From assembly GCF_037963765.1 (NCBI RefSeq), contig NZ_CP150166.1, forward strand, positions 62,001 through 126,000: 64,000 nucleotides of DNA, read 5' to 3'. Shown piece after piece: positions 61,845-64,000 of this stretch. How positions within the stretch are numbered: position 1 is the first letter of the stretch; every line of letters starts with the position of its first letter. Made by a program: the position numbers and the translations under genes. This stretch comes from Sporosarcina sp. FSL W8-0480 (lineage in GTDB: Bacteria > Bacillota > Bacilli > Bacillales_A > Planococcaceae). Under the pieces are notes generated by a model, which was not told the origin of the DNA, made no database searches, and saw only the letters and a program-made list of their open reading frames with translations.

Positions 61845-62786
61845 GTGAATAAAGTTAATGAATCTATTTGGTCCGGTCGGGTTGACCATACGGAAGATCG
61901 GTCAAGCTTCCGCTATCATCAAGTCGTTGAAATCGCGGATATTGAGAATGTGTCGGGCGGATGTACAATTATTGGATTCGAATGTGAAGAAGGCGTCAGG
62001 AGGAATAAAGGTCGTCTAGGCGCGGCCGAAGCACCTAATGCGTTGCGGAGTGGACTGGCACCTCAGCCTTGGCGATTCCCGGAGACGGCCCGTCTATTCG
62101 ACGTCAGCAATATCGACTGTGTCGGCGAAGATTTAGAGTCTGCACAACAGCAATTAGGTGATGCTGTGGCTGCGATTTTAATGAACGGATCAAAACCGAT
62201 TATTTTAGGCGGCGGGCATGAAACGTTATACGGACATTATTTAGGAGTCCGCGAATCGCTTGGCAAGGTAGCGACTCTTGGCATTATCAATATTGATGCG
62301 CATTTTGACTTGCGACCTTATGATGAACAACCTTCTTCAGGTACGATGTTCAGGCAGATTTTAGAACAAGACCCGAATGCACGCTATTTCGTTGCTGGCA
62401 TCCAACGCTACGGCAATACACAGGAGTTGTTTAATCGTGCAGATTTATTAGGCGTTACTTATGTAATGGAAGATGAAATGATTCCTGGACACCTTGAAAG
62501 TTTAATGGCTTCATTGGAAGACTTCATGAATGAACATGATGCGGTAATGCTTACTTTATGCACGGATGTCGTCAATGCCGCATTCGCGCCGGGGGTTAGT
62601 GCCACTTCACCATTTGGCCTTGACCCTTCTACAGTGCGTTCCATTATCCGAAAAGTAGTGGCGCATGAAAAAACACGTTCTTTCGACATTTGCGAAGTGA
62701 ATCCTTCATTGGATGAAAACGGGCGGACTGTAAAGTTGGGTGCTTACTTTGTGAATGAAGCGATAGCGGGTTTTCTGCTGAAATGA
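61845..62786 (+). CDS. hutG: Formimidoylglutamase
   Basis: A 313-residue ureohydrolase (arginase fold) that converts N-formimidoyl-glutamate to glutamate and formamide, the last step of the Bacillus-type histidine pathway. Manganese ligands are visible: GGGHETLYGHY, NIDAHFDLRP, and CTDVVNAAFAPGVSA. The Glu in FDICEVNPSLDENGRT completes the site. The frame opens at 61779, but GTG 61845 has AAAGGGTGG seven bases upstream. It lies 3.3 kb from hutU on the opposite strand, next to an AraC-type regulator. Agmatinase is a less likely alternative given the hut context. Confidence 0.9.
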   Translation: MNKVNESIWSGRVDHTEDRSSFRYHQVVEIADIENVSGGCTIIGFECEEGVRRNKGRLGAAEAPNALRSGLAPQPWRFPETARLFDVSNIDCVGEDLESAQQQLGDAVAAILMNGSKPIILGGGHETLYGHYLGVRESLGKVATLGIINIDAHFDLRPYDEQPSSGTMFRQILEQDPNARYFVAGIQRYGNTQELFNRADLLGVTYVMEDEMIPGHLESLMASLEDFMNEHDAVMLTLCTDVVNAAFAPGVSATSPFGLDPSTVRSIIRKVVAHEKTRSFDICEVNPSLDENGRTVKLGAYFVNEAIAGFLLK

Positions 62787-62795
62787 TGATAAAGT

Positions 62796-62829
62796 GAGAC
62801 CCGCCTACTAAATAGGCGGGCTCTATTTG
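62796..62829 (+). terminator. Terminator of hutG
   Basis: GAGACCCGCCTA and TAGGCGGGCTC pair around CTAAA, followed by TATTTGT. Confidence 0.8.
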
Positions 62830-62839
62830 TCTCGCGGAA

Positions 62840-62976
62840 AAGTTATCGATCATTTCCCCGAAGTTATCGATCATTTCCCAATAGTTATCGATCAATTGGG
62901 TGCACTTATCGGTTATTTCCCGAATTATATCGATCATTTCCCAAGGTTTATTGTCATTTCGTGACCTTAGACCCAT
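62840..62976. repeat. Family C intergenic array, right copy with cap
   Basis: Five to six units of about 20-22 bp: AAGTTATCGATCATTTCCCC, AAGTTATCGATCATTTCCCA, TAGTTATCGATCAATTGGGT, CTTATCGGTTATTTCCC, ATTATATCGATCATTTCCC. They end in the cap at 62955-62976 (CATTTCGTGACCTT, then A, then GACCCAT), which differs from the cap at 54086-54107 by one base. The array fills the gap between the convergent hutG and moaA terminators. Confidence 0.88.
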
Positions 62977-62984
62977 TAACCATA

Positions 62985-63024
62985 ACAAAAAACGCCCCGC
63001 ACGTCAGCAAGTGACCGCGGGGCA
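62985..63024 (-). terminator. Terminator of moaA
   Basis: GCCCCGC and GCGGGGC pair around a 16-base loop with GTCAC/GTGAC-like inner pairing, followed on the minus strand by GTTTTTTG. Confidence 0.8.
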
Positions 63025-63033
63025 ATACAAAAC

Positions 63034-64000
63034 TTATCCACCAATATAACTCATATTAATCTTCTTACGATTTTTCACGGTCTGTTCCGTCCGCTCATCG
63101 GAATAGCGGTCACCGCGGCCTTTCCAGACACCCGTAATCGCTTCAAGCAACTCTTCGTCCGTCAAACCACTTCGGATCAGTTCGCGTAAATCAAATCCGC
63201 CTGAAGCGAACAAGCAAGTATACAACTTCCCGTCGGATGAAAGCCTTGCCCGCGTGCATGTCGAACAGAATGATTCCGAAACCGATGTGATGAAGCCGAC
63301 TTCAGCGCCGTTGTCCAAATAACGGTACCGCTTCGCAACTTCACCGTAATACTCCTCTTCGGCAGGCTCCATCTCGTATTCTGCACGCAGCATTTCGTAG
63401 ATTTCCTTCTTCGTCACGACTTTCTCGAAGCTCCAGCCGTTGTCATTCCCGACGTCCATGAATTCGATGAAACGCAATGTGATACCGCGTTCCTTGAAAT
63501 ACTTCGCCATCGGTAGAATTTCGCTTTCATTGACCCCTTTTTGAACGACCATATTCATTTTAATCGTAAACCCGATTTCTTTTGCCCGGTCGATATTTTT
63601 GAGAATCAACTCCGGTTTAATTCCCCGACCATTCATTTTCCCGAAAAGCTCTGAATCCATCGCGTCGAGGCTCATGTTCAATCGGCGAAGGCCCGCGTCA
63701 TACAGAGGCTGCGCATATTGCCCTAAGAGCACACCATTTGTTGTCAAACCAATATCCTCGATGCCCTCGATTTTCATCAGTTTCTCGATCAAATCAGGAA
63801 GACCCCGTCGCATCAATGGTTCTCCACCTGTCAGGCGCAGCTTTTTCACTCCGATTGACGCGAAAAGACGAGCGAAGCGTTCAATTTCTTCAAACGAAAG
63901 TAATTCGTTCTTCGGCAAGAACACATAATCATCACCGAAAATCTCCTTCGGCATGCAGTACGTGCAACGGAAATTACAGCGGTCAGTTACCGATATCCGC
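63034..64000 (-). CDS. moaA: GTP 3',8-cyclase MoaA (N-terminus beyond the right edge)
   Basis: A radical SAM enzyme that converts GTP to 3',8-cyclo-7,8-dihydro-GTP in molybdenum cofactor synthesis. The frame runs off the window; 321 residues are visible, and only about 15-20 N-terminal residues should be missing. The S-adenosylmethionine cluster motif CNFRCTYC is present at the edge (63955-63978). The C-terminal cluster Cys residues are in [22 protein letters not shown], and the protein ends in the functionally required Gly-Gly (MSYIGG). [14 protein letters not shown] is also typical. ATG 63954 lies inside the motif and is not the start. Confidence 0.95.
   Translation of the reverse strand, partial: RISVTDRCNFRCTYCMPKEIFGDDYVFLPKNELLSFEEIERFARLFASIGVKKLRLTGGEPLMRRGLPDLIEKLMKIEGIEDIGLTTNGVLLGQYAQPLYDAGLRRLNMSLDAMDSELFGKMNGRGIKPELILKNIDRAKEIGFTIKMNMVVQKGVNESEILPMAKYFKERGITLRFIEFMDVGNDNGWSFEKVVTKKEIYEMLRAEYEMEPAEEEYYGEVAKRYRYLDNGAEVGFITSVSESFCSTCTRARLSSDGKLYTCLFASGGFDLRELIRSGLTDEELLEAITGVWKGRGDRYSDERTEQTVKNRKKINMSYIGG

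Overview
The window looks like a chromosomal segment of a low-to-mid GC Gram-positive bacterium of the Bacillales, most like Planococcaceae (Sporosarcina type). This is inferred from gene content (YfiB/YfiC-like ABC pair, YhgE/Pip, YusW, DUF2804, TIGR00266, DegV, split ThrE-type exporter), strong AAGGAGG-type ribosome binding sites, frequent TTG/GTG starts and classical hairpin-plus-T-run terminators. No rRNA, insertion sequence, prophage or CRISPR array was seen. There is one tRNA gene, tRNA-Ala(GGC).

Layout. 1-10 kb: a YjiH-family membrane protein, threonine catabolism (tdh and kbl, separated by two small unrelated genes), a P-loop ATPase with one decayed P-loop, a YczE/YitT-type membrane protein, ybaK and topB. 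10-22 kb: flavin reductase, CPA1-type antiporter, GT-B-fold protein, orphan ECF sigma factor, CNNM/CorC-type transporter, M20 dipeptidase, nitroreductase, DegV, amidase-domain protein, tRNA-Ala and DUF2804. 22-33 kb: YusW lipoprotein, heterodimeric ABC exporter, PAS-GGDEF-EAL protein, two-part ThrE-like exporter, and a membrane-anchored beta-propeller protein. 33-41 kb: AtoE-type transporter, DASS transporter, pcp, a putatively SigB-controlled SDR, and YhgE/Pip with its TetR regulator. 42-51 kb: a DUF2089 operon, a lipoprotein serpin, a probable lysine catabolic cluster (aldehyde dehydrogenase, lysine 6-dehydrogenase, glutaryl-CoA-dehydrogenase-like enzyme), and a drug-efflux MFS divergent from a TetR regulator. 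51-64 kb: AIM24-like protein, SEC-C protein, histidine utilisation genes (hutU-hutI, a second YjiH paralogue, and hutG divergent from an AraC-type regulator), a pyridoxamine kinase divergent from an ECF S component, and moaA running off the right edge.

The most unusual aspect is not a gene. At least seven intergenic gaps hold tandem arrays of about 20-22 bp units in three sequence families, each placed against a gene 3' end. Family A (core TCTTGAGCGC) is at 7.7-8.2, 29.4-30.3 and 38.3-38.6 kb. Family B (GAATGGACC module followed by a TTCTC module) is at 34.1-34.5 and 36.3-36.6 kb. Family C (TTATCGATC/TTATCTATT units ending in a shared 22-bp cap) is at 54.0 and 62.9 kb. The 29.4-30.3 kb array keeps an exact 20-bp phase over about 900 bp and is built of 40-bp dimers. 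The two family B arrays sit in duplicated blocks: the left copy carries a mutated 3' end of pcp, and the DASS transporter gene lies between the copies.

Minor signals include a SigB-type promoter before the SDR gene, a promoter-operator for the yhgE-linked TetR, paired operator-like sites before the DUF2089 operon and between MFS and TetR genes, and a dispersed GC-rich intergenic repeat with two decayed relatives.
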